A DNA stretch of 64,000 nt from Pedobacter nutrimenti (lineage in GTDB: Bacteria > Bacteroidota > Bacteroidia > Sphingobacteriales > Sphingobacteriaceae). The stretch lies in assembly GCF_003208655.1 (NCBI RefSeq), contig NZ_QKLU01000010.1, positions 124,001-188,000 on the forward strand. Reading direction: 5' to 3'. Of this stretch, positions 61,217 to 64,000 are shown in pieces. Below the pieces are notes generated by a model, which saw only the letters and a program-made list of their open reading frames with translations, was not told where the DNA came from and made no database searches. A program made the translations under genes and the position numbers. Position 1 is the first letter of the stretch, and every line of letters starts with the position of its first letter.

Positions 61217-63688
61217 ATGAGTATAAAAGATCAGTTTGATTTTGGCAATGCATTACCTATCATAAATGAAGATACCGAGTTCTTTCCTTTAATGTCCCAG
61301 CAGGACGAAGATGAAATGAACAACGAAGAAACCCCGGACGTACTGGCGATACTACCGCTGCGCAATACCGTACTTTTCCCTGGTGTAGTTATACCAATTA
61401 CCGTGGGCCGGGATAAATCCATCAAATTAATTAAAGAAGCCTATAAGGGCAACCGCATTATCGGTGTGGTTTCACAGCGGGATGTTTCTATTGAGGACCC
61501 GACTTTTGAGCAGCTGAACAGCGTAGGTACAGTTGCCCATATTATTAAAATGCTGCAAATGCCCGATGGGAATACCACGGTGATCATACAGGGCAAACAA
61601 CGGTTCAGACTGATTTCTGAAGTACAATCTGAACCTTATATTAAGGTGACCATCCAGAAATTTGAAGAAAGCAAACACAAACAGGATAAAGAGTTTAAAG
61701 CCCTGGTGGCCTCTATCCGGGAAATGTCTGCTCAAATTATACAATTGTCCCCTAATATCCCCAGTGAAGCCGGCATCGCGCTCAAAAATATAGAAAGCAC
61801 CTCTTTTCTGATCAACTTCATTTCCTCAAATATGAATGCGGATGTGTCGGACAAACAGAAAATGCTGGAAATGACCAGCCAGCGGGCACGCGCTGAAATG
61901 GTCATGGAACTCCTTACCCTGGAGCTCCAGATGCTGGAACTGAAAAATCAGATCCAGTCCAAGGTCCGTACAGACCTGGACAAACAGCAAAGGGATTATT
62001 TCCTGAATCAACAACTTAAAACCATTCAGGAAGAGTTGGGCGGAAATTCTTCAGATGTGGAGTATGAAGCCCTGGAGACCCGTGCCAAAAAGAAAAAATG
62101 GGCAGTTCATGTAAAAGACCATTTTAACAAAGAATTGGAAAAGCTGGGCCGCATGAATCCTGCCGCACCAGATTATTCTATACAGATCAATTATCTGGAA
62201 TTGCTTCTGGACCTTCCATGGAACGATTTCACCAAAGACAATTTTGATTTGAAACGGGCACAGCGTGTGCTGGACAAAGACCATTTTGGATTGGAGAAAG
62301 TAAAGCAAAGGATTATAGAATACCTGGCCGTACTTAAACTAAAAAGGGACATGAAAGCCCCCATCCTTTGTTTGGTTGGGCCTCCGGGGGTTGGTAAAAC
62401 TTCCCTGGGCAAGTCCATTGCAAAGGCTTTAAACCGCAATTATGTACGTATGGCATTGGGTGGCATCCGGGATGAAGCTGAAATCCGCGGGCACAGAAAA
62501 ACCTATATAGGTGCCATGCCGGGTAGAATTATACAGTCTATAAAAAAAGCCGGCGCAGCCAACCCGGTATTTGTACTGGATGAAATTGACAAAGTCGGTT
62601 CAGATTTCAGGGGTGATCCTTCTTCTGCTTTGCTGGAAGTTTTGGACCCTGAACAAAACAATGCTTTCAATGACCATTATGTAGAGGCAGATTACGACCT
62701 GTCCAACGTATTGTTTATTGCGACGGCCAACTCCCTGAGCACCATACAACCGGCATTGCTGGACCGTATGGAAATCATTGAAGTGAACGGCTATACCATT
62801 GAAGAGAAAATTGAGATCGCAAAAAAATACCTGCTGCCAAAACAAAAAGAGGTACATGGGATTAAATCGAAAGACATTAACCTGAAAGCGGGTCTTATTG
62901 AAAAAGTTATAGAAGACTACACCAGGGAATCTGGGGTAAGGGGCCTGGAAAAAAAGATAGGTTCTCTGGTCAGAGGGGTTGCTACAAAAATTGCGATGGA
63001 AGAAAGCTATGAGCCTTCTTTAACTGAGCAGGATGTGGAACGGATTCTTGGGGCCCCGATTTTTGACAAGGATCTATATGAAGGCAATGAAGTTGCCGGT
63101 GTGGTAACAGGCCTGGCCTGGACCTCTGTGGGCGGGGATATCCTGTTTATTGAAGCAAGCCTAAGCCCAGGTAAAGGCAAACTGACCCTGACCGGAAATT
63201 TGGGAGATGTGATGAAGGAATCGGCAGTGATTGCCCTCGCCTACCTGCGTGCGCATGCCAGTTTGTTCGATATAGATTATGATTTATTCGATCATTTTGA
63301 CATCCACATCCATGTTCCGGCAGGAGCAACTCCAAAAGATGGTCCTTCAGCGGGAATTACCATGCTGACCGCCCTCACTTCTGCTTTTACACAACGTAAG
63401 GTAAAATCCAATCTGGCAATGACAGGCGAAATTACCCTGAGGGGCAAAGTACTGCCGGTTGGCGGGATTAAAGAAAAGATTCTTGCTGCCAAAAGAGCCA
63501 ACATCAAAGACATCATTTTGTGTAAATCGAACAAAAAAGACATTCTGGAAATTAAGGAAAGTTACATCAAGGACCTGAATTTTCATTATGTATCTGAAAT
63601 GAAAGAGGTGATTGATCTGGCCCTGACCAGGGATAAAGTAAAAAATCCCCTGGACCTGAGCATTAAAACAAAAACAGCTTCAAACTAA
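61217..63688 (+). CDS. lon: ATP-dependent protease Lon
   Basis: 823 residues from the ATG at 61217 (MSIKDQFDFGN); a longer frame from TTG 61058 would add an unrelated N-terminus and is rejected. Lon N-domain: LPLRNTVLFPGVVIPITVGR. AAA+ domain: Walker A GPPGVGKT (388-395), Walker B FVLDEIDKVG, and sensor segments RPALLDRMEIIEV-like near 515. Protease domain: catalytic dyad S711 in KDGPSAGIT and K752 in GGIKEKILAAKRA. It degrades damaged and short-lived regulatory proteins. A strong terminator follows. Confidence 0.98.
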   Translation: MSIKDQFDFGNALPIINEDTEFFPLMSQQDEDEMNNEETPDVLAILPLRNTVLFPGVVIPITVGRDKSIKLIKEAYKGNRIIGVVSQRDVSIEDPTFEQLNSVGTVAHIIKMLQMPDGNTTVIIQGKQRFRLISEVQSEPYIKVTIQKFEESKHKQDKEFKALVASIREMSAQIIQLSPNIPSEAGIALKNIESTSFLINFISSNMNADVSDKQKMLEMTSQRARAEMVMELLTLELQMLELKNQIQSKVRTDLDKQQRDYFLNQQLKTIQEELGGNSSDVEYEALETRAKKKKWAVHVKDHFNKELEKLGRMNPAAPDYSIQINYLELLLDLPWNDFTKDNFDLKRAQRVLDKDHFGLEKVKQRIIEYLAVLKLKRDMKAPILCLVGPPGVGKTSLGKSIAKALNRNYVRMALGGIRDEAEIRGHRKTYIGAMPGRIIQSIKKAGAANPVFVLDEIDKVGSDFRGDPSSALLEVLDPEQNNAFNDHYVEADYDLSNVLFIATANSLSTIQPALLDRMEIIEVNGYTIEEKIEIAKKYLLPKQKEVHGIKSKDINLKAGLIEKVIEDYTRESGVRGLEKKIGSLVRGVATKIAMEESYEPSLTEQDVERILGAPIFDKDLYEGNEVAGVVTGLAWTSVGGDILFIEASLSPGKGKLTLTGNLGDVMKESAVIALAYLRAHASLFDIDYDLFDHFDIHIHVPAGATPKDGPSAGITMLTALTSAFTQRKVKSNLAMTGEITLRGKVLPVGGIKEKILAAKRANIKDIILCKSNKKDILEIKESYIKDLNFHYVSEMKEVIDLALTRDKVKNPLDLSIKTKTASN

Positions 63689-63719
63689 TTGAAGGGTTTG
63701 TGTTAAAATAAATATCTTT

Positions 63720-63747
63720 AAGCCCCGGCTAAAGCCGGGGCTTTTTA
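63720..63747 (+). terminator. Intrinsic terminator after lon
   Basis: AAGCCCCGGCT pairs with AGCCGGGGCTT across a 2-nt loop, followed by TTTTATTTT. The loop is small but the stem is GC-rich. Confidence 0.85.
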
Positions 63748-63756
63748 TTTTCCGGC

Positions 63757-64000
63757 ATGAAATTATTTAAATCCAGTCTTACAGGACTTTTCCTTTGTTT
63801 TTCCCTTGCACAAACCAGTGCACAAACCTATAAAAACGAGTTTGGCTTTAGAAGTGATAACGACGCTTATCTGGCACAGGGCTCAGACCGTTATTATACC
63901 AATGGGCTGTTTATCCAGTTTCGCCACGCCTTTAATCAGCAGGAGCTAAAAGAAGGCCTGGAGAAAAAAACGCTGGAAATTACCCTGGGACAAAAAATGT
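63757..64000 (+). CDS. LpxR-like lipid A deacylase, N-terminal part (3' end outside window)
   Basis: The first 81 residues are here. A signal peptide (LTGLFLCFSLAQTSAQ) is followed by NEFGFRSDNDAYLAQGSDRYYTNGLFIQF, the Asp-Asn-Asp/Tyr-Tyr-Thr-Asn-Gly pattern of LpxR/DUF2219 outer-membrane deacylases. The family removes 3'-acyloxyacyl chains from lipid A; the catalytic His and the rest of the barrel lie beyond the window. The gene is preceded by the lon terminator, 9 bp away. Confidence 0.82.
   Translation, partial: MKLFKSSLTGLFLCFSLAQTSAQTYKNEFGFRSDNDAYLAQGSDRYYTNGLFIQFRHAFNQQELKEGLEKKTLEITLGQKM

Overview
The window reads as a chromosomal segment of a Bacteroidota bacterium, most likely the family Sphingobacteriaceae (Pedobacter-like). 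The reasons are two SusC/SusD pairs, a FecR/ECF-sigma pair, several DUF families typical of the phylum (DUF4142, DUF4294, DUF4783, DUF5017, DUF2911, DUF4886), lipoproteins with charged residues after the lipobox cysteine, and promoters that fit the Bacteroidota consensus TTTG - 18 to 20 bp - TAnnTTTG. Shine-Dalgarno sequences are mostly absent. No rRNA, tRNA, CRISPR array, insertion sequence or phage gene was recognised. The genus is an inference.

Layout. 1-3.9 kb: the end of a patatin-like lipase gene, a LytS/LytTR-type two-component pair, and two secreted proteins. 3.9-24.7 kb: a ten-gene minus-strand polysaccharide utilisation locus (PUL). In transcription order it encodes a PA14-containing GH3 glycosidase, SusC, SusD, a DUF5017 lipoprotein, two large related secreted proteins of unknown specificity, an SGNH esterase, a DUF4886 esterase-like protein, an FAD-dependent oxidoreductase and a sodium:solute symporter. 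A divergent GntR/LacI-type regulator (25.0-26.0 kb) shares the control region, which carries two arrays of a 5-bp repeat. 26-35.5 kb: accessory genes (VOC protein, DUF2911, outer-membrane barrel, alpha/beta hydrolase, bestrophin, DUF1801), then a 650-bp non-coding stretch with an unusual 11-bp-periodic palindromic element, then a five-gene ArsR-SRPBCC-DoxX-DUF4256-YdeI operon behind a promoter with two ArsR-type operators. 35.6-44.4 kb: a second PUL of the sigma/anti-sigma type, with ECF sigma, FecR, SusC with an STN domain, SusD, and an FAD oxidoreductase with a C-terminal golvesin/Xly-like domain. 44.7-64 kb: mainly housekeeping genes: lysine 6-transaminase, an acyl-CoA dehydrogenase, a BshB1/glutathione peroxidase/DUF4294 operon, RelA/SpoT, Fur-family regulator, PurA, PabB, an M48 protease, PlsY, NadC, DUF4783, GpmI, a TPR protein, Lon and the start of an LpxR-like gene.

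How it fits together. The first PUL has the parts of a full pipeline: surface binding (SusD, DUF5017), outer-membrane import (SusC), removal of acyl groups (two SGNH-type proteins), cleavage (GH3 and perhaps the two large proteins), oxidation (FAD enzyme) and inner-membrane uptake (symporter). Its glycan cannot be named from sequence. The second PUL is probably induced by substrate sensing through SusC-FecR-sigma. Several gene starts were moved from the longest open frame to a better-supported start, as noted in each entry.
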